DNA of 64,000 nucleotides from PALSA-1444 sp964291045 (GCF_964291045.1 NZ_OZ197277.1:868001-932000); one strand, 5' to 3'. Shown: positions 18,211-28,547, counted from the stretch's first letter. The notes: a model not told the origin generated them from the sequence alone. Numbers and translations are program-made.

Positions 18211-19463
18211 TTTTCATTCTTAAATATATTCAAGACTTTTTGAAACCAAGACTTAGGCTTAACTAAATGGCATTGAGCAAGTGAGAAATCATCTCCAACA
18301 CAACTCTCTGGAATGTTTAATCTCTCTTGCCGTAGCACCTCTGTTCCTTGAAAGCTTTTTTGAGTTAATGCATCTAAATAAGCGTTAACAGGTTTTGATT
18401 GATCGATCACTCCTAAAATCTCTTCTACTTTCGTTAAAGAACGCATAAAGTATTTTAATCCATTAGGATAGAGATCTTCTTTTTCTTCAAAAGGAAGTGT
18501 ATCGTGGACTCCATCTGACATGAGAAATAATAGAGTCCCTTCAGGTAGAATGATATCAATATGTTGAATTTCAAAGGATCTATAGACATTAGGAAGAAAA
18601 GCCGTCCCAGCTTCACTTGCATGAGAGGCAAAAAGCTGAGAAAATGTTTGAGTTAAAGGGTTCCAGCTGATTAACATATTGTCTCCAATATTGATACCCA
18701 CAATCCGAAATCCCTCAGGAATAGAAAACGCTCTACAGGCAACTAAAGTAGCCCCTTCTCCCCCGCATTTACTTTGTATTGCTTGATCCACTTGTTTAAT
18801 TAATGCAGGAAAATCTTCTATAAGCTCTTCAGCTTGATGATACCCTGACATCAATTGAACAGCTGTTTTTGTAGCGATACGGGCAGCTTTAGCAATACGC
18901 ATGTCTTGCTGCTGGTCTCCAAAGTGACCTCCAGCTCCATCTGAGAGAGCAAGAGCAAAACCATTAAACCCTTTAGTATCTTGGCAAGAGGCCATACATA
19001 CAGCGTCTAAAAGAGTGTGTTCTTGATCATCGATACGGCTTTCTTTATTCGTGGCAAAAGTGCTTGCACAAATCGCTGACATATCCCCTGCTGCTTTATA
19101 CTTTATTCTCTCTTGAGTAAGAGGGCGGCTCATTTGATTGGCGTATTGAACACGGACTGAGTAAAACTCCAATTTTTTTTTAAGATTAATATTCAAAAGA
19201 CCTGCTTTCCAGTGCATTTCATCGCCACAGCGAGATAGCTGTTTTTTAAGCTCTTCTCGGTTACTGGAAAGTATAAATTTGGGAAGCTCAAGGGTTAGGT
19301 ATTGCACAATCAATCTTCGATCTAAAGGTTTTACCTGAGCAGAAAGATTCCAAAGTAAAGTAGCCACCTCTTCAGCTAAATCTAGATCTCTTTCGTTAGA
19401 GGCTTGTAATAAAGCTAAATTAGAATGATCGAAATGATCACGAATAAGGGGGTTAAGGCTCAT
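18204..19463 (-). CDS. PP2C-type (PPM) serine/threonine protein phosphatase
   Basis: A 419-residue protein with a PPM/PP2C catalytic domain from about residue 125: ALSDGAGGHFGD at 172-183 (metal-binding Asp), GATLVACRAF followed by VGINIGDNMLISW, LLFLMSDGVHDTLPF, and the terminal GDDFSLAQCHL (DDxSL motif). The N-terminal 120 residues are helical and unique. These enzymes remove phosphate from Ser/Thr with two Mn/Mg ions. No signal peptide or membrane segment is seen. An AGGAGA site precedes the ATG. It is divergent from the coiled-coil/ankyrin gene, 119 bases away, inside a block of likely host-interaction genes, so either a partner of the Pkn kinases or a secreted effector is possible. Confidence 0.85.
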   Translation of the reverse strand: MSLNPLIRDHFDHSNLALLQASNERDLDLAEEVATLLWNLSAQVKPLDRRLIVQYLTLELPKFILSSNREELKKQLSRCGDEMHWKAGLLNINLKKKLEFYSVRVQYANQMSRPLTQERIKYKAAGDMSAICASTFATNKESRIDDQEHTLLDAVCMASCQDTKGFNGFALALSDGAGGHFGDQQQDMRIAKAARIATKTAVQLMSGYHQAEELIEDFPALIKQVDQAIQSKCGGEGATLVACRAFSIPEGFRIVGINIGDNMLISWNPLTQTFSQLFASHASEAGTAFLPNVYRSFEIQHIDIILPEGTLLFLMSDGVHDTLPFEEKEDLYPNGLKYFMRSLTKVEEILGVIDQSKPVNAYLDALTQKSFQGTEVLRQERLNIPESCVGDDFSLAQCHLVKPKSWFQKVLNIFKNEKK

Positions 19464-19582
19464 ATTTCTCCTGCATACAGATAATATAAAATCGGTTTGA
19501 ACTCAATTTTATGCTCTTTTGAAAAAATAGTTGCAACAAATATCTATATTATGTAAAAACTTTTGGAAAATGGAGGAGCTGT

Positions 19583-20878
19583 ATGGTTTTACCAATACAA
19601 AAAGATTTTAATAATCTCAGCGCTATGATTGAGAGAAAAGAAAAAGAAGAACTTGATCATCGATCACGAATTGCAGCCATTGATCAAGTGATGAGAGAAC
19701 GTATCCAACTCAATGACGATTTAATCAATTGCCAGATCGAAATTGTTCAAGATCTTTTAGCAACGCCTTTAGAGACAAGAGATTTTACAAGAGTTAGCGA
19801 CGCTGTTCATCAAAAGCTTGAAGTGATCAGGGAAGAACATATCCAAAGTTTTAACGCCATTCTCTCCGCTAGAGAAGCTTATGTAGAAAATGGACAGCTC
19901 ATTGATTTAACGCGTGAAAAGAAAGACATTTTACGTGAGCAATTTCAAACTTCTTTAGCAGGCTCTCTTCAAAAATTTCAAGCCAGTCTAAAAATTGATC
20001 CCTCTACAAATCTTCAAAATTTGGCTGAAAGTCTCAAAATCCAAAGGGAAGAAAATCTTGCTACTCACGATCAAATGTTAGATAGCAAAACCCCTTTAAC
20101 CATGGAACTTGACACTCTTGCAGATCAACGGCAAAAGCTTCGAGAAATTTTGATGGGAGATAATGCCACATCCTCCATGAATATTTGGGTTGCCTGTCAA
20201 CAAGGGAATCTCTCTTATCTACAAGAAGAATTTGATAAGAAATGGCCTTGGCAAAAAAAAGACTTTGTTAATCAACCCAATGCAGAAGGGTATACTCCGC
20301 TGCACATTGCAACATTTTCTAATCAACTAGATATTGCTGAATGGTTATTACAAAACCAAGCAAATCCAAATATCTCAGATTCTCTTGGTTACCAACCTCT
20401 TCACTACGCAGCTAAAATGGGAAATGTTTCGCTTGCACATGCTTTAGTTCGCAGTAAAGCCGATGTTAATGGAAAGGGTGAATATGAAAGAACTCCTCTT
20501 CATATGGCAGCTCATAATGGAAAAACTGAAGTTGTCGCTTTACTCATTCAAAACGGGGCAAATATCAATAAGCAAACCTCAAAAGAAGATGCCAAAAAAA
20601 CACCTCTTCATGATGCTGTTATCCGGCAAAAAATACGGACAGCTGCAATTTTACTCCAAAACCCTAAACTTAATGTTGATATACGGGATGTGAAAAACTA
20701 CACTCCTCTCTATCACGCGGTATTAGATGGTTCTTTAGAAATTGCAACGCTTATTTTAGGCCACAGCAGCTGGAAATCTCTTCAAGATAGACAAGATCCT
20801 AACCACCCTTCTCGCTTGCAAACGCTTATCCCTAGAGAAAATAAAACTGAGATTGAGCAGTTACTCAAAGGTCTATAG
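19583..20878 (+). CDS. coiled-coil/ankyrin protein, copy 1
   Basis: A 431-residue protein. Residues 1-200 are charged and helical (likely coiled coil; starts MVLPIQKDFNNL, IERKEKEELD), then five ankyrin repeats from about 205 (GYTPLHIATFSNQLDIAE, GYQPLHYAAKMGNVSLAH, RTPLHMAAHNGKTEVVA, KTPLHDAVIRQ, YTPLYHAVLDGSLEIA). A GGAGGAG site before the ATG fixes the start. It is a clear paralogue of the gene at 29067-30353 along its whole length, including the shared ending NHPS.L.TL. Its own terminator follows, then a nucleotidyltransferase/ankyrin gene in the same direction. Protein binding is the likely role; target unknown. Confidence 0.88.
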   Translation: MVLPIQKDFNNLSAMIERKEKEELDHRSRIAAIDQVMRERIQLNDDLINCQIEIVQDLLATPLETRDFTRVSDAVHQKLEVIREEHIQSFNAILSAREAYVENGQLIDLTREKKDILREQFQTSLAGSLQKFQASLKIDPSTNLQNLAESLKIQREENLATHDQMLDSKTPLTMELDTLADQRQKLREILMGDNATSSMNIWVACQQGNLSYLQEEFDKKWPWQKKDFVNQPNAEGYTPLHIATFSNQLDIAEWLLQNQANPNISDSLGYQPLHYAAKMGNVSLAHALVRSKADVNGKGEYERTPLHMAAHNGKTEVVALLIQNGANINKQTSKEDAKKTPLHDAVIRQKIRTAAILLQNPKLNVDIRDVKNYTPLYHAVLDGSLEIATLILGHSSWKSLQDRQDPNHPSRLQTLIPRENKTEIEQLLKGL

Positions 20879-20909
20879 GTAAGGCTTTATAGTTAGTGCA
20901 ATCATATTG

Positions 20910-20932
20910 TGCCCTAGATTTTATCTGGGGCA
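20910..20932 (+). terminator. rho-independent-like terminator after coiled-coil/ankyrin copy 1
   Basis: TGCCCTAGAT (20910-20919) pairs with ATCTGGGGCA (20923-20932) with a short loop, allowing a G-T pair, followed by TTTTC. The paralogous gene at 29067 is followed by the same hairpin with compensating changes. Confidence 0.65.
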
Positions 20933-20975
20933 TTTTCTTAAACCCTATCCAAGTTATGCAATTTTCTAGGTTTTT

Positions 20976-23900
20976 ATGACATCTATCCCTTCGGTAAAAT
21001 CTCAAAATCCCCCACCTATTCTCACTTGGAGCCAGGATTATTTTAGTATTATCCAAAATCCACTTGATGAAGGCCATACACAAGAAGCTATTGATAATTT
21101 GCTTTTAGTGCTCAATAACCCTCAAGATATTCCTGATTTGGAAAAGGCTTATCGCTATGTTTTCCATCTTTTACCTCATATGAATCAAAATGACGTAGGA
21201 ATGCTCATCCCTCTTGTGCAAAACTTATGCCAATATGCTACTCATTGCGTAAAAGAACAAGCCCTTTTAGCTCTTCATTTAGCAGATTGGTATGTTTGTT
21301 TAGCTTCTAATAATCAACTTCAGCTCTCAGAGCGATTCTCTAGTTATCTCAAAGCAATGGACTACTTTGCTAAAGCGATTCAAATTTCTTCAAGCCATGA
21401 CTATCATAGAAGAGCATCTGAGCTACTTATGAAGCTCATGCAAATATTAGCTCTTCATCCTGAATACGGATTTCTAAATCGGTTAGATCATGCAAGACGC
21501 TCTAATCACATCGAGAAGTTTGGAGAAATTATTAGCGGGCTTAATGCACTTGAGTCTCTATGTTGGGGAGAAATTGGTGCTACACTCATCAAGCAGCTCT
21601 ATAAAGAAGCTGTTTCACTCATGATTAAGATCCCAGAGGCCTCTAAACAAAAGCTTCTTCTTCACTACACAGCAGTTCAAGAAGGAACGCAAAGAGCTCA
21701 ACAAAATCTCTTGCTAAAGGTCGTTCCTCAAGAATATCTAACGCAAAAATACTTCCGCGCCTTGCAGGCGTTTAGGAATGTATTTGATCAATTGTTAAGA
21801 GAAGATGCCATTTCTAGAGAACAAATTACCCAAGCAGTTAAAAGCTTAGTTGGAGTTTTTTTTAGAGATGCCTTTACGATTTTGGGCACTCCCCCTTGTC
21901 ACTACGATATCCGTGCCATGGGCTCTTGCGGTAGAGAAGAGCTATGCCGTTTTTCTGATCTTGAAGTGTTGATTTTAATTGAAAAAGAAAATTATATAGA
22001 ATATTTTAAACTTTTGCTTGAGCTGCTAGACCTACAAATTCGCTCTTTAGGAGAGACAGCAGCTTCTCATCTTCAGATTATTTTTAGCTGTATTCACCTC
22101 AAAAATCCTTCAGGATTTCATTTAGATAGCGGAGATAATTGTATATTAACCCCTACTGCTTTAGCCAATCTTCAACGGATTCCCAATGATGATCCAGCCA
22201 CTTTTGCGCATATGGCGCTCTTCTCAATCAGCTTATCTCAAAATACCGATGAACTCTTTAACCAATATCGCCATGCTCTTAATGAAATCTTTAAAGAAAC
22301 CTTAGAGGAAGGTGTTACACTAGGACAAGCTCAAGCTCTTCGATTTATCAAAGCACGGGTGGATGACTATAACAAACTTCAAAAATCCCCCATTTGGGGC
22401 GTCAAAGATCTTAAAAAAAATTATACTCAATCTTTAAACTTACTTCTTGCCGATATTGCTCTTTATTGGGATATTCCTGATAGCAATACAGAAGATATCA
22501 TTGAGGCTTTAAATGAACTGAAGGTTTTCACCCCGGAAAGTTGTGAACTTCTAAAAGAGTTCTCTCATGCCATTTATAAAATCCGTCTTAAACTGCACTC
22601 ACATTATCAAGAGCAAAAAGAAGAGGGGTATTTAACAGGGATCTCAACTCAAACTAAATATGTGTTATCTCATGAAGAAAAACATCTTTTAGAAAGGTGC
22701 GACTGTCTTGTTTTAAAACCTCTTTATGCCCTCCTTACACCTTTATTTAAAAATTATTCTCTATGCCAACAGAATCAAGATTTTGCCAAGACTTTCTCTC
22801 AAGTTGATTTGGTAAAAACAGCGCTAGAAAATTTACTCCTAGCAGATACACATTCAGGTGCAGAGCTAAAGAAATTATCAAAACATATTAACAATACAGA
22901 TCTCATTCACGTCTTAATTAAATCTCTTTTAAAAGAAAAGAAATTCTTTACTCTAAAACTCTATGAAGAACTTGGGCTATCTGTCCAGCAAGCTGTTGAT
23001 GTGATTTATTACGCTAGAGATTGCTCTAAGTCTACTTTTTTAGTCTGTCATCAAAAAATAGTAGAACTCACTTTAGAAAATGTACAAAGCGCGCTTCTTG
23101 AAGCGATATCAGCAAATTCACTTTTCTGCACTCAAGTGCTGATTCCCCTAGGAGCCCGTATCAATCCCCTTACTGTAACTGAGGAAATTCCCCTCCACTA
23201 CGCTATCCGTGAGGAAGCCTCTAATGTCATTTTTTTTCTCATCTCGCAAGTTGCTAATGTCAATATCATGAACCACAGTAGAGGGAGCACAGCGATGCAC
23301 CTTTCTGCCCAAAGAGGGCGCGTTGATGATTTAAAGCTGTTACTTGAAAGAGGGGCGAATATAGAAGCTACAGATCTTGATAAAAAAACGCCGCTCTATG
23401 TTGCAGTGATTGCAGGACAAGAGTCTGCTGTAGATTTTCTATTTAAGCAAGGAGCTGATATAGGAATACGTGATTCTGAAGGGAAAGGTTTACTTCATAT
23501 AGCCATTGCATATAATCACCTCTCTACAGTGCAAGTGTTGCTTAAAAGTAGTCAAGGTAAAGTACTTCTCACTTATCAAGATAGTGATGGTAAAGCACCC
23601 CTTCACACTGTATTTTGGGGAAATGAAAAACTAGAAATCCTTAAAGCTCTTTTAGAAACAGATGGAATCGATGTTAATATTTTGAATGCTCATGGCTATA
23701 CACCGCTTCACTGGGCATGTAAACACAACCATCTTGAAGGGATCTCTCTTCTCATTGAAAAGGGTGCTGATCCTACTATCCTTAATCATTATGGATATAC
23801 TCCCTTTGATTTAGCTTTGCAGCATGGTAAATACAGTGCAGCTCACAGACTTCTTGGAACTGATTACGAGCAGATAGTAAAGACGCTCTCATCTAGTGAC

Positions 23901-25244
23901 GACGTCTCTAAACGATTACAAGAAGCTATAGATCAAGGGCAAACTCTTCATCAAATCATCTATCTTGAAAAATTAGGAAATTCTCATTTAGAGCGTAAAG
24001 AATATCTCAAAGCAAGCACCTGTTTTAACCAGGCCTTAGTTCTCTCAGAGCTTGCAGGTTATAATGCACTCTATCAACAATGTTTCTCTTACAAACTTGA
24101 GCAAGTGGAGATGTATTTTTTAGAGAGCCTGAATAAAAAAATGCCTGGGAGCTATCGAAATTTTGTCTCTAACTACCGCAAGCAACTTAAAAGCATTCGT
24201 GAAAGCATTGCTCTTCACTTCCAAGAAAATCTCTTCCCCACCTCTTTTTATCAAGAAAGCTCTAAACTCTTGCAAGGATTCTTGAAAGCCGTTGTAGAAG
24301 ATTGTATTCAGCTCTTAGGAACCCCTCCTGTCCCGTATGCTATTATGGGGTTAGGAGCTTATAGTACAGAAATACTTCCCTATTCTGAGTTCAAATTAAC
24401 CTTTTTAGTTGGAGAGCAAACTCCTGAAAGTACAACCTATTTTGAGTCACTTAAGAAGTTGATTGCGTTAAAGATAACTGGCCTTGGAGAAAGCGGACAA
24501 TCGATAGTAAATCACGTGTCTTCAACCCAAGGGTTTAGAGTCAGCTATATCACTCCTCCTTCTCTAAATGTTGAAGGCATCACTCCTTTACAATTAGCTT
24601 CTTGGCAAAGTGAAGTGCATGATCATCCTCTTAAAGATCAAGCGCTCTATGGCTATCTCATCACAGGTCATTTAGAGGTTTTCAATCTCTACTGTAAAGA
24701 GGTGCAATCAATTTTAGAAAAAAGAGATATTCCCGTTATTGGAACTTCATTAAGAGAAAAAAGAGCTCTTCTACTCATGAAAAAAGCTCTTGCGGAGTTT
24801 AAATTAGCCTCTCCCCCCTCTGGGCACACACCCTTTAACAGCAGAAAATCTATTTTAAACCCTCTACAAAGTCTTATTGCAGCTCTTGCACTTTACTACG
24901 ATATTTATAATATTCAAGAAGAGAGTAGCTTTTCCCGCATTGAACATCTTCAACAAAAAAAAGTACTTTCTCAAGAGACTGGAAATACAATTGCTGAAAT
25001 CATACGTTATACGCAAAATCTATGCTGTAAAGCGCATTTATTTTATAAAACTGAGCAAGAAAAAGTGCTAAGGCAGACAGCTACTCCCCTACAAGTTCCT
25101 ACATTACAAGTTTTACCTACAGAGTTTACGCACTTGACTAAGGGTTATGAAAAAGTGTACCAGCTCTATTTAACAGCTCATGAATTCACAAAAGAGAAGG
25201 ATAAGAAGCTCTTTTACCAAATGAATTTTAATCCTAAGACTTAA
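20976..25244 (+). CDS. ankyrin protein with two nucleotidyltransferase-like domains (GlnD/DUF294 type)
   Basis: A 1422-residue protein. A helical N-terminus leads into a nucleotidyltransferase-like segment at about 305-335 (PPCHYDIRAMGSCGREEL then FSDLEVLILIE, the G[SG]..R.E..P.SD.D motif with the last Asp changed to Glu). Ankyrin repeats follow at about 680-960 (GSTAMHLSAQRG, KTPLYVAVIAGQ, YTPLHWACKHNH). A single TPR-like unit near 980 precedes a second copy of the nucleotidyltransferase region around 1110-1135 (PPVPYAIMGLGAYSTE, YSEFKLTFLV) in which the catalytic Asp residues are replaced (SEFK for SDVD), so this copy should be inactive. Related genes with intact motifs are at 25311 and 30519. 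An enzyme modifying a host or bacterial protein by nucleotide transfer is an inference. Confidence 0.82.
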   Translation: MTSIPSVKSQNPPPILTWSQDYFSIIQNPLDEGHTQEAIDNLLLVLNNPQDIPDLEKAYRYVFHLLPHMNQNDVGMLIPLVQNLCQYATHCVKEQALLALHLADWYVCLASNNQLQLSERFSSYLKAMDYFAKAIQISSSHDYHRRASELLMKLMQILALHPEYGFLNRLDHARRSNHIEKFGEIISGLNALESLCWGEIGATLIKQLYKEAVSLMIKIPEASKQKLLLHYTAVQEGTQRAQQNLLLKVVPQEYLTQKYFRALQAFRNVFDQLLREDAISREQITQAVKSLVGVFFRDAFTILGTPPCHYDIRAMGSCGREELCRFSDLEVLILIEKENYIEYFKLLLELLDLQIRSLGETAASHLQIIFSCIHLKNPSGFHLDSGDNCILTPTALANLQRIPNDDPATFAHMALFSISLSQNTDELFNQYRHALNEIFKETLEEGVTLGQAQALRFIKARVDDYNKLQKSPIWGVKDLKKNYTQSLNLLLADIALYWDIPDSNTEDIIEALNELKVFTPESCELLKEFSHAIYKIRLKLHSHYQEQKEEGYLTGISTQTKYVLSHEEKHLLERCDCLVLKPLYALLTPLFKNYSLCQQNQDFAKTFSQVDLVKTALENLLLADTHSGAELKKLSKHINNTDLIHVLIKSLLKEKKFFTLKLYEELGLSVQQAVDVIYYARDCSKSTFLVCHQKIVELTLENVQSALLEAISANSLFCTQVLIPLGARINPLTVTEEIPLHYAIREEASNVIFFLISQVANVNIMNHSRGSTAMHLSAQRGRVDDLKLLLERGANIEATDLDKKTPLYVAVIAGQESAVDFLFKQGADIGIRDSEGKGLLHIAIAYNHLSTVQVLLKSSQGKVLLTYQDSDGKAPLHTVFWGNEKLEILKALLETDGIDVNILNAHGYTPLHWACKHNHLEGISLLIEKGADPTILNHYGYTPFDLALQHGKYSAAHRLLGTDYEQIVKTLSSSDDVSKRLQEAIDQGQTLHQIIYLEKLGNSHLERKEYLKASTCFNQALVLSELAGYNALYQQCFSYKLEQVEMYFLESLNKKMPGSYRNFVSNYRKQLKSIRESIALHFQENLFPTSFYQESSKLLQGFLKAVVEDCIQLLGTPPVPYAIMGLGAYSTEILPYSEFKLTFLVGEQTPESTTYFESLKKLIALKITGLGESGQSIVNHVSSTQGFRVSYITPPSLNVEGITPLQLASWQSEVHDHPLKDQALYGYLITGHLEVFNLYCKEVQSILEKRDIPVIGTSLREKRALLLMKKALAEFKLASPPSGHTPFNSRKSILNPLQSLIAALALYYDIYNIQEESSFSRIEHLQQKKVLSQETGNTIAEIIRYTQNLCCKAHLFYKTEQEKVLRQTATPLQVPTLQVLPTEFTHLTKGYEKVYQLYLTAHEFTKEKDKKLFYQMNFNPKT

Positions 25245-25251
25245 AGTAAAA

Positions 25252-25273
25252 AGGCAGCTTTTATAAGCTGCCT
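25252..25273. terminator. bidirectional terminator between converging genes
   Basis: AGGCAGCTT and AAGCTGCCT form a perfect 9-base stem around a TTAT loop. It is preceded by A-rich and followed by A-rich sequence, so it can end transcription of the minus-strand gene at 25311 (T-run on that strand) and probably of the plus-strand gene ending at 25244. Confidence 0.72.
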
Positions 25274-25310
25274 AAAAAACAAAAGACATGTGTTTACATA
25301 AACTTGCTGC

Positions 25311-28300
25311 TTAATTATTTTTTTCATAGAGCTCTAATAACGTTAAAGCCTGCATCAGATGGCTCTTTGTGAGAATAACATCAGGATGAAAAGTTCCATA
25401 AACTGCAGTGAGTATTGCAAGCGCTACTTGATGAATTGCAACAGCTTCTTTCCATTTTCCTTGCCCTTGAAGACAAAGTCCTATCTCATCACAACAAAGT
25501 CCAACATCAGGATGGTTGTCTCCAAAAATAGAGGTTAAAATACTGTGACATTCGGCATGATATTTAAGAGCCTCGCTATATTTTTTCTGCGCAAAGAGTA
25601 GCACTCCTATATTTCCATAGCTTGTGGCAACTTCAGGATGTTTTCTTCCAAAACAACTGAGTTTCATTTCAAGGGCAATCTCGTAATATTTGAGAGCTTC
25701 ATCTAAAGAATCCATTTTTCTAAGAACAAGTCCAATATTATTATAGATCGCTGCTATATCTTTTGTATGTTTTAAAATATACAACTCCGGCCCACCTTCA
25801 TCATCTTTTAAAGAAATAAGTTTTTCTTCAAAACACCGAATTGCTGCATGAAAATATTCACGTGCCTCTTCATACCGTTTAAGCATTTGTAAGGCTCTTC
25901 CTATGAGATCATAGGCATAAATTAACATGATTTTGTCGCATATATCTCCTAAAGCAAGCAAAATGGAAAGAAATTGCTCACCAGCGTTTAGAGCCTCTTC
26001 ATAGTTTCCCATACGGTGAAATGCATTTCCCATGTGTTGATAAGCTTGCGCTATACGGTACTCTTTCTGAAGGCTATCCGGCAGCTCTATGGCAACCTTA
26101 ATCGCATGCTGAGCCCTTTTAAGAGCATTCACGGGATCTCCAAGTTCTTCTTCTGCAGCGCTCATTTCTAATAAGCTACTCATATCATTTGGATCTAAAG
26201 CCAAAGCTTGTTGAAATGCCTCTTCTGCTTTTTTGTATTCTGCCTTAAATGAAAGAACTACTGCATTAGGAGAATACAATCCATAAGCAAAATCATTTTT
26301 ATAAATAATTGTTGGATCAGGTGATTTGATAAACTGTTGTATAGAGGCAAAAAAGGGTAAAAGAAGACCGTAAATTTCTTTTAACTGGCTTTGTGTAGAG
26401 GAGTCAATATAGAGCTTATGCGGATCTTCTATTTGACCTGGTTCTTTATGAAATAAGATTTCTTCTTCACTTTTATAGAATAAATGCGCTTTAAGTCTTA
26501 AGGATAAGACACTCTTAAAAGCTTTTTTAATATTACCAGCTCCTCGCTCAGAAAAAACTTTAAGTTTAGCTAAAGCATCGATGCGCTCTAAACTGTTTTT
26601 TTCTTTAATGTCAAAAAATAGAGCAAGACCATTAATCACTTCTTGAAGAGGACGGTAGAGTTCCTTTTTAATCCCAAACGCTTTTAGCTCTTCTTTTTCT
26701 AAAGAGAGATTAGGCTTAAATTCTAAAAGATGCCCTTCTAAAAGATGGAGTCCTAGCATCTTATGGAAAGGGATAGAAGGAGTTCCTGTCTTTTGACTAC
26801 TGATACGCTTACGTTCTTGTTCATACATGCGCACAAGTTCAAGATCTCCATCTAGATAGTCTGTACAATTAAGAACGTTGGTAAAAATGATATTTTCTTC
26901 CATCCGTCTAGCTGTTTGAAACCCTGCAAAATAAAGAGGTGTTCCAATGAGTTCACTTTCTCCAATCCCATCAAAACGAAGCCCTTGAGGAGTAGGACTT
27001 AATTCTTGTCCTCCAAAAACAGGAAACGGAGTCTCTCCCATATTCGTAATTCTTAGCTGTAAAAATTGTGAAAGTCTCCTAAAATAGCTTAAGGCAGAAG
27101 GAGTTGCAGATTCAATGAGAAATCCAAAATCAACATCTGAATAAGGGCACATTTCTTTTCTTGCCATTGATCCCATACTCATAGCTGCCCATTTCACAGG
27201 AGGAGGCCCAAAAATAGAAATCCCCTTTTGAATGAGGTTCTGAAGAAATAGAGCTAAATCTTCTGAAAAGGCTTGTGTGGCTTTAAAAGGATCAGCCTGC
27301 ATCATTTCACATGTTTTACGGTACGCTTTAAGATAAACACGGTAAGAGTGAAGTAGCTCACTTTCATCAGAAACAAGTGATCCTTCTCCTTTAATAAACC
27401 TATGTTCTATTTTACTGATCTTTTTAAAGACTGCCTCTTCTAATTCCTTCATACGCTCAGGAGCTTTTTCTAAAATAGCTAAAGCTGCATTTAAGAATTT
27501 AGCTGCACTTAGAATCTTTTGATATTGAGCTAAGGGATTTTTTTCTTGAGAGAGGTTTTGCTGAATATATTCATCGCTGATCCCTATTAAAGCCATCACC
27601 TGTTCTTTGATAGAGTCTATTTTTTTGGCTTCTAAAAGAAGATTAGCATAATAGGCAATCCTATCACACCCTTGAGGAGGAGGCAGCGATGGTGTTATCT
27701 TTAATAAGTGATAAGCAATTGCATAACGGTAAGGTGTTAAAGCTAGATCTAGCGGAGTTTCATGCTGATGATTCTTCTCTGAAATCAAGGCTCCTTTTTG
27801 AAGTAAAAGCTCTACACTTTTTAAACACCCACTTTTAACAGCTCCATGTAAAGGCGTATTTCCTTTATGATCTTTTTGATAAACAGCAGATCCAGATGTT
27901 AATAAGAGCTCGGTGATGTGAGGCTGCTGTTTTTTTAAAAATGCTTTATGAAGAGGCTGTCTTCCTTCTCGGTCTTGAGCATTCAAATATTTTTGAATTT
28001 CTGGATGAACTAAAAGCTGTTTTAGTAATGCTTCATGCCCATAAAAAGCTGCAACATGTAAAATAGTCTCTTGTAAACTTCCTGGAAATATTGGTGTCGA
28101 TCCTGCATTAAGTAAGCAATCTACTATCTCTAGATGATTATGAATGGTTGCTAGATAAAGCGGCGTTTTTTGAAATCCGTTTAAGATATCAAGAGGCTTA
28201 TTCGCCTCAATCCACAATTTTACAGCTATAAGGTCTCCTCTAGAGACAGCTTCATGCAAAGCAAAATCAGTTGTGTTAAGGGTTGTTTTATGGTAAAAAA

Positions 28301-28547
28301 TAACTTTACCTGCATTAATTACAGGAGCATACCGATGATGGATGAGCCACTGTACCATTTTTTCAGCCGATAAACGTACATGAGGAGGAACCTTTTCTAA
28401 GGAAGAACTAGAGAGATCTAGAGGATATTGAATAACTCCTTGCTCAGCTTTTTTCTCTACAAAAACCTCATTTCCACGGAGATGAAAATCAAGACAAAGC
28501 CCCATGGATTGGTAGGTAGCAAATTTGGATGATAAGATAGTAGACAT
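25311..28547 (-). CDS. ankyrin-nucleotidyltransferase-TPR protein (GlnD/DUF294-like), copy 1
   Basis: About 1078 residues. Order: short N-terminus, five to six ankyrin repeats (about 80-290; KTPLYLATIHNHLEIV, ETILHVAAFYGHEALL, NTPLHGAVKSGCLKSV), a nucleotidyltransferase domain with the complete signature MGSMARKEMCPYSDVDFGFL near 456, a helical DUF294-C-like region to about 730, and C-terminal TPRs of kinesin-light-chain type (AIYNNIGLVLRKMDSLDEAL, VATSYGNIGVLLFAQ). The frame extends nine codons further up, but this ATG follows an AGG site and aligns with the start of the paralogue at 34358. The signature belongs to enzymes such as GlnD that transfer UMP or AMP; the substrate here is unknown. 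Ankyrin and TPR flanks suggest a protein target. Confidence 0.88.
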   Translation of the reverse strand: MSTILSSKFATYQSMGLCLDFHLRGNEVFVEKKAEQGVIQYPLDLSSSSLEKVPPHVRLSAEKMVQWLIHHRYAPVINAGKVIFYHKTTLNTTDFALHEAVSRGDLIAVKLWIEANKPLDILNGFQKTPLYLATIHNHLEIVDCLLNAGSTPIFPGSLQETILHVAAFYGHEALLKQLLVHPEIQKYLNAQDREGRQPLHKAFLKKQQPHITELLLTSGSAVYQKDHKGNTPLHGAVKSGCLKSVELLLQKGALISEKNHQHETPLDLALTPYRYAIAYHLLKITPSLPPPQGCDRIAYYANLLLEAKKIDSIKEQVMALIGISDEYIQQNLSQEKNPLAQYQKILSAAKFLNAALAILEKAPERMKELEEAVFKKISKIEHRFIKGEGSLVSDESELLHSYRVYLKAYRKTCEMMQADPFKATQAFSEDLALFLQNLIQKGISIFGPPPVKWAAMSMGSMARKEMCPYSDVDFGFLIESATPSALSYFRRLSQFLQLRITNMGETPFPVFGGQELSPTPQGLRFDGIGESELIGTPLYFAGFQTARRMEENIIFTNVLNCTDYLDGDLELVRMYEQERKRISSQKTGTPSIPFHKMLGLHLLEGHLLEFKPNLSLEKEELKAFGIKKELYRPLQEVINGLALFFDIKEKNSLERIDALAKLKVFSERGAGNIKKAFKSVLSLRLKAHLFYKSEEEILFHKEPGQIEDPHKLYIDSSTQSQLKEIYGLLLPFFASIQQFIKSPDPTIIYKNDFAYGLYSPNAVVLSFKAEYKKAEEAFQQALALDPNDMSSLLEMSAAEEELGDPVNALKRAQHAIKVAIELPDSLQKEYRIAQAYQHMGNAFHRMGNYEEALNAGEQFLSILLALGDICDKIMLIYAYDLIGRALQMLKRYEEAREYFHAAIRCFEEKLISLKDDEGGPELYILKHTKDIAAIYNNIGLVLRKMDSLDEALKYYEIALEMKLSCFGRKHPEVATSYGNIGVLLFAQKKYSEALKYHAECHSILTSIFGDNHPDVGLCCDEIGLCLQGQGKWKEAVAIHQVALAILTAVYGTFHPDVILTKSHLMQALTLLELYEKNN

